From UBA4733 sp036734945 (GTDB lineage Bacteria > Chloroflexota > UBA4733): a stretch of 64,000 bases of DNA. Both the position numbers and the translations under genes were made by a program. The stretch spans positions 26,623 through 90,622 of the forward strand of contig DAIMXP010000010.1 in the NCBI GenBank assembly GCA_036734945.1, read 5' to 3'. Under the pieces are notes generated by a model, which did no database searches, was not told where the DNA came from, and was given only the letters and a program-made list of their open reading frames with translations. Shown here one piece after another: positions 16,192 through 25,180 of this stretch (positions within the stretch are counted from its first letter, which is position 1; every line of letters begins with the position of its first letter).

Positions 16192-17772
16192 TCAGGTAAT
16201 ACCCAGGTCGGCTCGCTGGCGGTTGAGCAGCGCCGTCACCTGGGAGCTTATGTTGGTCGCCGCCGCATCGACCGTCTCCTTGCCGGTGAACGCTGCACCC
16301 AGCTCTTTGGCCAGGATGGGGGCGACGTCCCCGGCGCCGGCCTCGCGGAAGATCGGTTTGCCGGTGCGGTACAGCTCTTCGTAGATGGAAAAACTCTTCG
16401 GCGCGTCCGTGCGATTGGTGTTGAAGACGTACTTCTGCGCCGCCGGCATGTAGGGCGGCGTCACGCCGGAGATCGTGGTGGCGACTACGTCGACACCCTT
16501 GCCGTAGGTCCACCAGTTGATGAACTGCCAGGCGGCATCCACCTGCTTGCTGGAGGAGGTGATCGCCAGCCCGTTGGCCGACACGTCGATGGTGCGTAGG
16601 CCGGTGGTGGGGTTCTTCGGCGGCAAGAAGACGTCATAGTTCAGCGAGGGTACCTTGGCGGCCGTGATCAACACCGGCCACCAGGCGCCGCCGGAGGCCA
16701 TAGGCAACTGCTCCTTCACGAAGAGGCTCATCATGTTGCCGGATGGCGCCGCTACCTTGGACTTCTGGGTGAGGTCCACCAGGTAGCTGAAGGCGTCCAT
16801 CGCCTTGCTGTCGGAGTGCAGCGTACATTTGGTGACGTTCGCGTCGTAGAAGTCGCCGCCCGCCTGCCAGATCCAGGTGTTGATGTGGTCGTTGCCGTCG
16901 ACCGGCGTCCCCATGCCGAATTGTTGGGTCGTGCCATTGGTAGTGCGCGTCAGCTCGTAGGCGGTGTCACGCCAGGTATCCCAGGTCCACGTGTCGTCGG
17001 GGTACGCAACACCTTGCTGATCGAAGAGGGTCTTGTTGTAGTAGTACACGGTGCCGCTGCCGAAGTTCTGCGGCATCACGTAGAGCTTGCCTTGCCCCAT
17101 CGCCATCTGGCCTGGTTGCCAGCGGCAGCCGGAGATGGCGGCCGGGAAGAACTGGTTGAGGTCCACCTTGTCGCGAGCGACCAGGTCGTCCAGCACCCGC
17201 GTGACCTGGCGAGCAGCAAAGACGACATAATAGTAGGTGGAGTGTGTGATCACATCTGGCGCATCGCTGGCCGCCACCTGGGCCTGAATCTTGGTGAAGT
17301 AGTCGCTGAAGTTGGCAATCTGGTCGAAGTTGAGGGCAGTATCGGGATGCTGTTGCATGTAGATGTTGTAAACCTGGCCGTAGGCAGGGGTGTAACCCCA
17401 GCCGGAGAGCCGTAACTGGATCTTGGCGTTGGCCGGCACCTTGAGTTGCGGTGTCGGTATAGCGGCGACAGTGCTCTTGGCCGCCGCGACGGCAGTGCTC
17501 TTGGCGGCGGTTGTGGTACTCGTCACTGCCGCTTTGGTCGTCGTTGCCACAGCCGCGACGGCACTCGTCGCACTGGCAGTGGTGGCCGAGGCGACGGCGC
17601 TGGAACTCGCCGTGGTCGCGCTGCTGGCGAGCGGTGCGCTGGCGCTGCTGGTCGTGGCCGACACCACCGCGCCGGCTGCGCCGCCGCAGGCGGCCAGGGA
17701 CAGCCCGGCGATACCGCCCGCCAGCACAGTCAGCAGGCGCCGACGCGGCACGCGAGCCATCAAAACATGCAT
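16192..17772 (-). CDS. ABC transporter substrate-binding lipoprotein (family 1), orphan 1
   Basis: 526 residues. The N terminus has a PRRRLL twin-arginine-like segment, a hydrophobic core and the lipobox L-A-A-C near residue 28, so the protein is exported and lipid-anchored. About 80 residues of Ala/Ser/Thr/Val linker follow. The remainder has the fold pattern of family-1 solute-binding proteins (GWGYTPAYG start, T-W-D-T-W-R-D, W-Q-A-G-G-D, A-W-Q-F-I-N-W-W). Such proteins bind sugars or glycosides. AGGAGGAGG precedes ATG 17772. No permease or ATPase gene lies in the window. It is divergent from the dioxygenase/cupin genes. Confidence 0.88.
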   Translation of the reverse strand: MHVLMARVPRRRLLTVLAGGIAGLSLAACGGAAGAVVSATTSSASAPLASSATTASSSAVASATTASATSAVAAVATTTKAAVTSTTTAAKSTAVAAAKSTVAAIPTPQLKVPANAKIQLRLSGWGYTPAYGQVYNIYMQQHPDTALNFDQIANFSDYFTKIQAQVAASDAPDVITHSTYYYVVFAARQVTRVLDDLVARDKVDLNQFFPAAISGCRWQPGQMAMGQGKLYVMPQNFGSGTVYYYNKTLFDQQGVAYPDDTWTWDTWRDTAYELTRTTNGTTQQFGMGTPVDGNDHINTWIWQAGGDFYDANVTKCTLHSDSKAMDAFSYLVDLTQKSKVAAPSGNMMSLFVKEQLPMASGGAWWPVLITAAKVPSLNYDVFLPPKNPTTGLRTIDVSANGLAITSSSKQVDAAWQFINWWTYGKGVDVVATTISGVTPPYMPAAQKYVFNTNRTDAPKSFSIYEELYRTGKPIFREAGAGDVAPILAKELGAAFTGKETVDAAATNISSQVTALLNRQRADLGIT

Positions 17773-17912
17773 GAAACCTCCTCCTGCAAGCCGCGATGTT
17801 TGGCATCACACGCTGCTCCGCTACCGACAGCATCGCTGGTTTGCTCCCGACAATACTACAATGCAGTTCTGAGGGGATCAAGATTGATGGATGAACAGGA
17901 GGCAGCCAGACG

Positions 17913-18749
17913 ATGAGTACGATGACAGGCAATTCCCTGCGGCAGGAGGTCGAGAAGAACGGCTACGTTGTGGTGCCGGGTGTCGTGCCCAGGCAAAATC
18001 TGAACGCTGTCGTTGCCGACATCTTCCGCCACACCGGCGCCGATCCGGATAAACGCGAGTCCTGGTACTTGCCGGGCATCATTTCGCGGGCCGGCATGGT
18101 GGAGATGTACCAGTTTCAGTCAATGTGGGACAACCGGCAGTTCCCGGCGCTCTACGACGTCTTTCGCCAGGTGATGTGTACGGAGCAGCTCTGGGTCAGT
18201 CTGGACCGCGCCAACATGAAGCCCCCAGCCGATCCGCGCCACCCCGAGATCGACGACAGCTTCATTCATTGGGATACGGACACTTCCAAATACCCCGACA
18301 TCCCTTTCCGGGTGCAAGGGGTCCTGGCGCTCACTGATACGGACGACAGCATGGGCGGCTTCCAGTGTGTCCCTGAGTTGTATCGCCAACTGGCTGACTG
18401 GATCAAGCGGCAGGCGGCCGACCGCCACCCACGCAAGCCGGACCTCACCGGCTATGAGATCACGAAGGTCGTGATGCAGGCGGGTGATCTGGTCGTCTGG
18501 AGCACGTTGCTCCCCCACGGCAACGGCCACAACCTGTCGGACCGCCCACGCCTGGCCCAGTACATCACGATGTCACCGGCGCGCGAAGACGACGACGATG
18601 CCCGCCAGAAGCGGATCGATTCCTGGCAGCGCCATCTCCCCGGCCCCGGCTTTCCCGGCGATGCCCGCAAGAACGAAGTGCTCCTGGAGCCGCAATCGGC
18701 GACCCTGACGGCGCTGGGGCGCAAGCTGTTGGGCAGCGACCGCTGGTAG
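17913..18749 (+). CDS. Phytanoyl-CoA dioxygenase (PhyH) family protein
   Basis: 278 residues. An Fe(II)/2-oxoglutarate oxygenase fold is indicated by H-W-D-T-D (the H-x-D iron ligands, about residues 114-116) and a distal L-P-H-G-N-G-H with a downstream Arg in N-L-S-D-R-P-R that would bind 2-oxoglutarate. The N-terminal N-G-Y-V-V-V-P-G-V-V opening is typical. The substrate is unknown; the family hydroxylates lipids, halogenated metabolites, sugars and more. It is followed 14 bp later by a cupin gene, suggesting a small oxidative catabolic operon. Confidence 0.85.
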   Translation: MSTMTGNSLRQEVEKNGYVVVPGVVPRQNLNAVVADIFRHTGADPDKRESWYLPGIISRAGMVEMYQFQSMWDNRQFPALYDVFRQVMCTEQLWVSLDRANMKPPADPRHPEIDDSFIHWDTDTSKYPDIPFRVQGVLALTDTDDSMGGFQCVPELYRQLADWIKRQAADRHPRKPDLTGYEITKVVMQAGDLVVWSTLLPHGNGHNLSDRPRLAQYITMSPAREDDDDARQKRIDSWQRHLPGPGFPGDARKNEVLLEPQSATLTALGRKLLGSDRW

Positions 18750-18763
18750 AGAAGGAGAAAGCC

Positions 18764-19405
18764 ATGATTCCGGTCTATGACTATCGGCGCGACGTCGCCA
18801 ACGTGATCGTCCACCCGGAGATCCGCGGTCGCTTCATGCGCATGGAGCCGACGCCGGCCGGGCGGATGCACAGCCACGATCTCGGCGGGGAAATCTTCCT
18901 CGTGCTGGAAGGACAGTGCGAGTTCATCATCGAGGATGAGCGCGTCACCTGTGGACCCGGTCAGCTCATCTACGTCGAGCCGCGGCGCAAGCACACCCTC
19001 CACGCCGTGGGGACGGTTCCCTGCGTCGTGTACCTCAGCGTCACGCCGCACGTTGAGCCGACCCACACGCAGTATGACGAGGCCTATCAGCGTCTCTCCC
19101 CACGCTACGGCACATTTCGCGGCAAGAACGACCCCGATCCCCAGGCGGGGACGCCGACCCAGGAACTCGCCGCACTCTATGCAGCAGCACTGGGGAAACT
19201 TGCCGAGCTCAGCCAGGCCGCTGCCGAAGCCCAGACGTTGCAGGCGCAAGCGCTCCGGGCAGCGATCACGGACGGCAACCAGCCGCAGATGAAGCAGATC
19301 GTCGTCGACCTCTGGCTGCGCTTGCGCGACGTGTTACAGCAGACTAGCGACGTCGAGGCAGCATGGAACGCGCTCGCGCCCCGCGCGATGCCGCCAAAAG
19401 CATGA
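18764..19405 (+). CDS. Cupin-domain protein
   Basis: 213 residues; GGAGAAAG precedes the ATG. The first 105 residues form a single cupin: G-R-M-H-S-H-D-L-G-G-E-I-F-L-V-L-E-G-Q (motif 1 with His and Glu metal ligands) and a G-Q-L-I-Y-V-E-P-R-R-K-H motif 2. The C-terminal 70 residues are helical and alanine-rich with no recognised domain. It is co-directional with the PhyH gene. The cupin may be an isomerase, a dioxygenase or a binding protein; metal binding is likely. Confidence 0.82.
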   Translation: MIPVYDYRRDVANVIVHPEIRGRFMRMEPTPAGRMHSHDLGGEIFLVLEGQCEFIIEDERVTCGPGQLIYVEPRRKHTLHAVGTVPCVVYLSVTPHVEPTHTQYDEAYQRLSPRYGTFRGKNDPDPQAGTPTQELAALYAAALGKLAELSQAAAEAQTLQAQALRAAITDGNQPQMKQIVVDLWLRLRDVLQQTSDVEAAWNALAPRAMPPKA

Positions 19406-19419
19406 CAGGGGGAGACACC

Positions 19420-19640
19420 GTGGCTCAGACTATCGGATTTGCTGTGATCGGCGTGGGACTGGTTGGCCCGACCCACGCCCAGTTCATCAGCCAGGCAGAG
19501 GGGGCTGCACTCAAGGTTATCTGCGACCTGCGGGAGGAGCGCGGCCGGCCGCTGGCCGAGCGCTTCGGCGCTGAATGGGTGGCCGACTATCGCCAGGTGA
19601 TGCAGCGACCCGACATTCAGGTCGTCAACATCAGCCTGAC
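19420..19640 (+). pseudogene. Gfo/Idh/MocA dehydrogenase remnant (N-terminal Rossmann part only)
   Basis: The frame encodes F-A-V-I-G-V-G-L-V-G-P-T-H-A then A-D-Y-R-Q-V-M-Q-R-P-D-I-Q-V-V-N-I-S-L, the start of an NAD(P)-binding Gfo/Idh/MocA dehydrogenase. After about residue 73 the match ends and the frame continues into unrelated sequence. The remaining roughly 280 residues are missing. The start is GTG 19420 after GGGGGAGA, or ATG 19402 overlapping the cupin stop. Confidence 0.75.
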
Positions 19641-19675
19641 CGCCCGATACGCCCTTCGCATCCGGCGCCGCGTTG

Positions 19676-19765
19676 ATGGTCTATTCGACGAAGGTGGAAT
19701 TAGTCTACCAAACGCTTCGCGAGCGCATTGTCCACGCGCGTCAGCAAGGCCCAACCCTGGCGTGA
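19676..19765 (+). pseudogene. Possible GntR-type regulator N-terminal fragment
   Basis: A 29-codon frame whose sequence (V-E-L-V-Y-Q-T-L-R-E-R-I) resembles the first helix of GntR winged-helix regulators, then stops. It lies just after the dehydrogenase remnant in another frame, so two partial genes appear fused by deletion. It is short, hence uncertain. Confidence 0.35.
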
Positions 19766-19820
19766 TCGCTGTAACGGTGGCTGTCACGGCTTCGAATGAA
19801 GGGACCTCGGATGTTGAACT

Positions 19821-21230
19821 GTGGAGTTTGAGGAGCGAATCATGGCGAAGTATTTTGTGGCGATTCAAGTCGGGGCCGTGTCGTTTGTCGATGAGGGAGT
19901 TGTGCAGGCGCTCGACATATTCCAAGAGCGCGCCCATGTCAACGCCCTCTTCCTCGCCACGCCAACCTGGACCCGCGGAACCGGTGGCCGGCAGTTGCCG
20001 AGCCATCCACTCCCGGATCATGGGGCGCAGGAGTACGACCTCGCCTGGGTCGGCGGAAACTATGCCACTGTGCATTCGGAGTTCTACGGCGGCACGATGC
20101 TTGGCCCTGCTGGCCGGGCGCCCGAGCACCCCGATTTAGATCTCTTTGCGACCGTGCTTCCCGAAGCGAAACGCCGAGGCATGCAGAGCATTGCCTGGAT
20201 CGAGGAAAGCAGCTATGCTCAGGAGCTGCGGAACTACCCCAACTTTCCCAGGTGCCTGGAGGTGGATGCCTGGTCGCGTCCGGCGCCTCGATTCTGCTTT
20301 AACAACCCGGATTACCGTGGCTGGCACCTCAGTATCGTGGAAGACTACGTCAAGAGCTACGACCTCGACGGCATCGCCTGGTGTTCCGAGCGGCCGGGAC
20401 CGTTGAATATCTTGCTTCAGGGGCCGGCGCAGCCCAGCGCGGTGAGTTGCTTCTGCTCGCATTGTCAGCGGATCGCTCGGGATCGCGGCATTGACGTGCG
20501 TCGCGCTCTGGAAGGCTACCGTCTGGCGCTGGAATGGAACGCGGCAGCAGCAGCGGGGAAGGTTCCGAGCGATGGCGCCTTCGTGAGTTTCTGGCGACTG
20601 TTGCTGCGCTACCCGGAGTTGCTCGCCTGGCAGACACTGTGGACCGATAGCCAGCATCAGATGTATCGGGACATCTACGGCTTGGCGAAGGCCTGCAAGC
20701 CGTCGATCCAGGTCGGTTGGCACGTCTACCACAACATTTCTTTCAGTCCTTTTTACCGAGCCGACCAGGACTATGGCGAAATGAGCCGGTTCTCCGATTT
20801 CATTAAGGTCGTGAACTACAATAACTGCGCAGGTCCTCGATTCCACGCCTGGATCGAGCACATCTGCAAAGCGCTCTTCGCCGACGCCAGCCCGGCCGAG
20901 GTCTATCCGCTCATGCTTAAGCTCCTCCAGCTGGACGAAGGAGCCTACGACGCGCTGCCAACGGCCGGCTTTACTGCCAATTATGTGCAGCGCGAGACGG
21001 CCCGCGCCGTCGCCGCGGTCGAAGGCCGTTGCCGCATTTATCCCGGTATTGACATTGATATTCCGACAGCGGAGCGGGATGTGCACTGCACCCGCGAAGG
21101 CGTCCGGGCGGCGGTGCTCGCCGCCATCGCGGGCGGGGCTGAGGGTGTGGTGCTGAGTCGGAAGTATTCGGAGATGCAACTGGATCATCTCGCCGGGGCG
21201 GGGGATGCCATGCGGGAGGTAGGCCAATGA
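19821..21230 (+). CDS. Putative TIM-barrel glycoside-hydrolase-like protein
   Basis: 469 residues; internal ATG 19842 (MAKYFVAIQVGAV) is an alternative start. The sequence has the look of an uncharacterised (beta/alpha)8 hydrolase: repeated D-L-D-G-I-A-W-C-S-E-R at a strand end, a C-F-C-x-x-C cysteine knuckle, V-G-W-H-V-Y-H-N, and D-F-I-K-V-V-N-Y-N-N. Acidic residues at strand ends could serve as catalytic pair. Its last bases overlap the next gene (ATGA at 21227), whose product has a similar cysteine knuckle and barrel. It likely acts on a glycan or glycoside. No signal peptide is visible, so it would act in the cytoplasm. Confidence 0.65.
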   Translation: MEFEERIMAKYFVAIQVGAVSFVDEGVVQALDIFQERAHVNALFLATPTWTRGTGGRQLPSHPLPDHGAQEYDLAWVGGNYATVHSEFYGGTMLGPAGRAPEHPDLDLFATVLPEAKRRGMQSIAWIEESSYAQELRNYPNFPRCLEVDAWSRPAPRFCFNNPDYRGWHLSIVEDYVKSYDLDGIAWCSERPGPLNILLQGPAQPSAVSCFCSHCQRIARDRGIDVRRALEGYRLALEWNAAAAAGKVPSDGAFVSFWRLLLRYPELLAWQTLWTDSQHQMYRDIYGLAKACKPSIQVGWHVYHNISFSPFYRADQDYGEMSRFSDFIKVVNYNNCAGPRFHAWIEHICKALFADASPAEVYPLMLKLLQLDEGAYDALPTAGFTANYVQRETARAVAAVEGRCRIYPGIDIDIPTAERDVHCTREGVRAAVLAAIAGGAEGVVLSRKYSEMQLDHLAGAGDAMREVGQ

Positions 21231-23413
21231 ACGAACAAGCGCAGCAACCCTGGTACCGGCAGACGTACCGCTGGGGCCAGACCAACCTGACGGAGGTCGA
21301 TCCCGTCCGTTTCGATCTCCCCTGGTGGCGGTCGTACTGGCGGCGTACTTGCATCCAGGGCGTGATCGTCAACGCCGGGGGCATCGTCGCCTACTACCCC
21401 AGCACCTTCCCGCTGCAGCACCGCGCGCAGTACCTGGGCGAACACGACCTCTATGGCGAGACGGTCGAGGCGGCGCACGCCGATGGCCTGGTCGTGCTGG
21501 CGCGTATGGACTCCAACCGGGCGGATGAACGCTGCTACGTCGAACACCCCGACTGGTTCGCGCGGGACCGCAACGGCGCCCCCTACCGTGAGGGCGAGCT
21601 CTTCGTCACCTGCATCAACAGCCCTTACTATGAGGAGTACCTGCCCGGCATCTTGCGGGAGATCATCGCCCGGAGCCGGCCGGAGGGCGTGACTGACAAC
21701 AGTTGGAGCGGGCTGGACCGCAGTCGCATTTGCTATTGCCTGTATTGCGCTCGGCGCTTCCGGGATGCCAGCGGCTTTGCCCTGCCACAGCACGCTGATT
21801 GGGATAGCCCCGCCTACCGCCAGTGGATCCTCTGGAGCTACCAGTGCCGGCTGGCCGTCTGGGACCTCAACAACCGCGTCACGCAGGCGGCGGGCGGACC
21901 CGACTGCCTGTGGATCGGCATGAATAGCGGAGATATCATCAGCCAGGCGCAGCGCTTCCGCGACTATCGTGAGATCTGCCGGCGAGCGGAGATCATCATG
22001 CTCGATGCCCAGGCGCGCAGCGATACGCGCGGATTCCAGGCCAACGGTGATTCCGGCAAGCTGATCCATGGCCTGCTCGGCTGGGAGAAGCTGATTCCCG
22101 AGAGTACCGCGCTCTACCAGGCGGGCCAGCCCACCTTCCGGCTGGCGAGTAAGCCGGCGCCGGAAGCGCGGATGTGGGCGTTGGCAGGCTTCGCCGGGGG
22201 CATCTCGCCCTGGTGGCACCACATCGGCGCCTACCACGACGATCGCCGCCAGTACCGCACTGCCGAGCCGCTCTTCCGCTGGCATGAGGCCAACCAGGCG
22301 TATCTGGTCAACCGCACGCCGGTCGCCACGGTGGGCGTTGTGTGGTCGCAGCGCTGTGTCGACTTCTATGGTCGCGAAGCGGCGGAGGAGCGCCTCGGCC
22401 TGCCCCAACGCGGTATCACCAATGCGCTCATGCGGGAGCGCATCCCCTATCTCCTGGTCCATGCCGACGACATCGACACTGCCAGCGGCCTGCAACTGTT
22501 AATCCTGCCGAACCTGGGCGCACTGAGCGATGCGCAGTGTGCCAGCATCCGCCGCCTCGTTGAGCAGGGCGGTGGGCTGCTGGCGACCGGCGAGACCAGC
22601 CTGTACGACGAGTGGGGCGACACCCGTGGAGACTTCGCCCTGGCCGATCTCTTCGGTTGCCACGCCACCGGTGTCCAGCACGGCGCCGCGCAGGCCGATG
22701 GGCAACAGTGGGACGCCTGGGCCAGGCACAGCTACCTGCGTCTCACGCCGGAGCTGCGCGGGTTGGTGGATGGCCCCCAGACGGGCGAGGAGCCGGCGGT
22801 TACCGGCGAAAGGCATCCTGTGCTCCGCGGCTTTGAGGAGACCGATATCCTGCCCTTCGGCGGCCGGCTGGAGGTCGTGCAGGCCGAGGCCGGCACGATC
22901 GTGCCGCTCACCTATATCCCGCCGTTCCCAATCTACCCGCCGGAGACAGCCTGGATGCGCCAGCCGTCCAGCGGCGTCCCGGCGCTCATCCTCAACGACA
23001 CCGGCGCCGGTCGGGTCGCCTATATGCCCGCCGATCTTGATCGTCGCTACGGCCGTGACAACCTGCCCGACCACGCTCTGTTGCTGGCCAACCTAGTGCG
23101 CTGGGCGGCACGTGACCCCATGCCGCTCACGGTTGAAGGACCGGGCTTGCTCGATTGCCACGTCTATCGCCAGGCTGGGCGCCTGGTCCTGCACCTGGTC
23201 AACCTCTCCGGCTCGGGCGCCTGGCGCGCGCCAATGGACGAGGCGATCCCCGTCGGGCCGTTACAGGTGCGGGTGCAGTTGCCGGAGGACGTGGCCGGGC
23301 GATCGGCCCGCCTGCTGGTGGCCGAAGCGGGCGCTGTGATCGCCAGGGTCGACGGCTGGGCGAGCGTGGAGGTGGCCCAGGTTGGTGAGCACGAGGTCGT
23401 GGTCATAACGTAG
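21227..23413 (+). CDS. Glycoside-hydrolase-like protein (GHL6-type barrel with beta-galactosidase-trimerisation-like domain)
   Basis: 728 residues. The N-terminal 330 residues resemble hypothetical glycosyl hydrolase 6: an H-x-D-G-L-V-V-L-A-R-M-D-S-N-R strand, D-W-F-A-R-D-x-x-G, C-I-N-S-P-Y-Y, D-N-S-W-S-G, and an I-C-Y-C-L-Y-C knuckle. Residues about 370-500 read as the flavodoxin-like trimerisation domain of GH42-type enzymes (Q-L-L-I-L-P-N-L-G-A-L-S-D, V-E-Q-G-G-G-L-L-A-T-G-E-T-S). A beta-sandwich C terminus follows. It is co-transcribed with the upstream barrel protein. The substrate is unknown. Confidence 0.72.
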   Translation: MNEQAQQPWYRQTYRWGQTNLTEVDPVRFDLPWWRSYWRRTCIQGVIVNAGGIVAYYPSTFPLQHRAQYLGEHDLYGETVEAAHADGLVVLARMDSNRADERCYVEHPDWFARDRNGAPYREGELFVTCINSPYYEEYLPGILREIIARSRPEGVTDNSWSGLDRSRICYCLYCARRFRDASGFALPQHADWDSPAYRQWILWSYQCRLAVWDLNNRVTQAAGGPDCLWIGMNSGDIISQAQRFRDYREICRRAEIIMLDAQARSDTRGFQANGDSGKLIHGLLGWEKLIPESTALYQAGQPTFRLASKPAPEARMWALAGFAGGISPWWHHIGAYHDDRRQYRTAEPLFRWHEANQAYLVNRTPVATVGVVWSQRCVDFYGREAAEERLGLPQRGITNALMRERIPYLLVHADDIDTASGLQLLILPNLGALSDAQCASIRRLVEQGGGLLATGETSLYDEWGDTRGDFALADLFGCHATGVQHGAAQADGQQWDAWARHSYLRLTPELRGLVDGPQTGEEPAVTGERHPVLRGFEETDILPFGGRLEVVQAEAGTIVPLTYIPPFPIYPPETAWMRQPSSGVPALILNDTGAGRVAYMPADLDRRYGRDNLPDHALLLANLVRWAARDPMPLTVEGPGLLDCHVYRQAGRLVLHLVNLSGSGAWRAPMDEAIPVGPLQVRVQLPEDVAGRSARLLVAEAGAVIARVDGWASVEVAQVGEHEVVVIT

Positions 23414-23511
23414 GGAGTGCAGCGCATCATGGGACCCGGCTACCGGCCATCTGGCGAGGCCGTGGCACTCTAGACCGGTATAGTAGGGGGGCCAGGGAAG
23501 GGGGCACGATC

Positions 23512-24078
23512 TTGCTCTACACCGAGCGCCGCCACTTTACCGCCGACGATCTGCTGACACTGCCCGACGACGGCTGGCAGTATGAGCTCGTGCAGGGGAG
23601 GTTGCTCCAGATGCCGCCGGCCGGAATTGATCACGGCGCTCCCACCGACAATCTGTACTTCGCCCTGGCAGTACACGTGCGGACGCACGGTCTCGGCAAG
23701 TTGTATCCTGCCGAAACCGGCTTCAACCTTCGCCAACCGGACGAGACCGAGGACACGGTGCTGGCAGCGGACATTACGTTCGTCCGCGCCGAGCGTGTCC
23801 CCCAGCCGGGCGGACCGGCGTTCCCGTTGCTCGCCCCCGACCTTGTCGTCGAGGCAGCGTCCGAAGCAAGCCAGCGTCCGAAGGACATGGCCGACAATGC
23901 TCGCCTCTGGCTCAGCCGCGGGGTGCGCCAGGTCTGGGTCGTGTGGCCTCGCGCCCGAGCTGTCGATGTCTGGTTGCCGGGAGACGTCGCAGCCCGGCGG
24001 CTCGGGGCGGACGACGACCTCGATGGCGGCGACGTTCTGCCAGGCTTTCGCTTCGCCGTGAGGGGCGTCTTCCAGTAA
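23512..24078 (+). CDS. Uma2 family endonuclease-like protein (2)
   Basis: 188 residues with a TTG start 7 bases after AAGGGGG. It shows the family pattern F-T-A-D-D-L-L-x-L-P-D-D-G-W-Q-Y-E-L-V-x-G-R-L, V-L-A-A-D-I-T-F-V, A-P-D-L-V-V-E-A-A-S-E and K-x-x-D-N-A-R-L-W-L-x-x-G-V-R-Q-V-W-V-V. It belongs to another subgroup from the other two Uma2 genes here. A third Uma2 gene follows 30 bp downstream, so the pair is probably one transcript. Role unknown. Confidence 0.88.
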   Translation: MLYTERRHFTADDLLTLPDDGWQYELVQGRLLQMPPAGIDHGAPTDNLYFALAVHVRTHGLGKLYPAETGFNLRQPDETEDTVLAADITFVRAERVPQPGGPAFPLLAPDLVVEAASEASQRPKDMADNARLWLSRGVRQVWVVWPRARAVDVWLPGDVAARRLGADDDLDGGDVLPGFRFAVRGVFQ

Positions 24079-24107
24079 GCGTGTGTCAACAGGGAGGAGC
24101 ATCCGTT

Positions 24108-24728
24108 GTGGCAAGTGCAGTCGCTGTGGCGCCGGCGCGTCATCGCTTCACGGCAAAGGATTACCACCGGATGGTCGCGGCGTGCATCCTCAGCGAAGAA
24201 GCGCGCGTCGAGCTCATTGATGGCGAGGTCGTCGAGATGAGTCCGGTCGGCAGTCGGCATGTCGCCTGTGTCAACCGACTGGACGACCTCCTCCACGAGC
24301 GCCTTCCCCGAGGCTCGGCCATCGTCCAGGTGCAAAGCCCGGTCGCACTCGGTGAACACTCCGAGCCGGAGCCCGACATCACGGTCCTCCGCTACCGTGC
24401 CGACTACTATGCCGATGCCCTGTCCGGCCCCGCCGATGTGCTGCTGCTCATTGAGGTCGCCGATTCGTCACTTGCCATTGACCGCCGCGTGAAGCTGCCG
24501 CTCTACGCCCGCGCCGGCATCCCCGAAGTCTGGATCGTGGACCTGGACGCTGGGCTGATCGAGCGCCACACCGGCCCGACCAATGACGCCTATACGCGGA
24601 GCGAGCGCCGCGGCCACGGCGCGACGCTCGCCGCCACGCTGGTCGAGCTTACGATACAGGTCGACGAAGCGCTGGGTACGGAGGAAGGACCCCTTCCGGC
24701 TCGCACAACTCGCCAGGTTTCCCCCTGA
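24108..24728 (+). CDS. Uma2 family endonuclease-like protein (3), tail encoded by a repeat
   Basis: 206 residues from GTG 24108 (GGGAGGAG upstream). The family pattern is clear: V-E-L-I-D-G-E-V-V-E-M-S-P-V-G-S, P-E-P-D-I-T-V-L, L-L-I-E-V-A-D-S-S and K-L-P-L-Y-A-R-A-G-I-P-E-V-W-I-V-D. The last 17 codons and the stop lie within the left arm of an inverted-repeat element (24674-25013), so the native C terminus was probably replaced by an insertion. Confidence 0.88.
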   Translation: MASAVAVAPARHRFTAKDYHRMVAACILSEEARVELIDGEVVEMSPVGSRHVACVNRLDDLLHERLPRGSAIVQVQSPVALGEHSEPEPDITVLRYRADYYADALSGPADVLLLIEVADSSLAIDRRVKLPLYARAGIPEVWIVDLDAGLIERHTGPTNDAYTRSERRGHGATLAATLVELTIQVDEALGTEEGPLPARTTRQVSP

Positions 24729-25013
24729 CGGGAGAAACCTTGGCTGCAAATCGGGGGACGGCTGCGGACCCCTGGCATGGGTAAGTGTGACAGTACGGCG
24801 TTAGCTGCGGCCTGGGCCGGGGTAACGGACAAAGGGCTGCCGCGTGAGCGGCCCAGGGTTTTGGGCGGAGCTGCAGCGCTCCGTCCGAACGTTGCTCCCG
24901 TCCAACCGCGCAGGTCCGAAGGCGACCGTTCCCTGCATTGCAGCTAAGGTTTCTCCCGTCAGGGGGAAACCTGGCGAGTTGTGCGAGCCGGAAGGGGTCC
25001 TTCCTCCGCACCC
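24674..25013. mobile_element. 340-bp element with 76-bp inverted ends
   Basis: The left arm 24674-24749 and right arm 24938-25013 align as inverted repeats without gaps and with few mismatches; the core includes AGGTTTCCCCCTGACGGGAG and its complement. The 188-bp centre shows weaker inverted similarity near its edges and no gene. It probably is a non-autonomous transposon or a foldback element. It overlaps the end of the third Uma2 gene. Confidence 0.7.
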
Positions 25014-25180
25014 GACGAGCGGGGGGCCGCTCGGCGGTGTCCCATTTCGTTCATGGCCGCCTTCTCCTGTACCTACAATTACATGCAAGCCTTGGACGTC
25101 ATCTTAATGACACATCAAGGCGCATTGTGCAGCAGCCGATGCGTGTCGATGCGCTACCCCGTCCCGCCGATGTGTCGCCG

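Noticed and set aside
20136..22495. Long minus-strand frames opposite the hydrolase-like genes
   Set aside because: The plus-strand genes have coherent folds, ribosome binding sites and ATGA coupling; the antisense products look like codon-bias artefacts.
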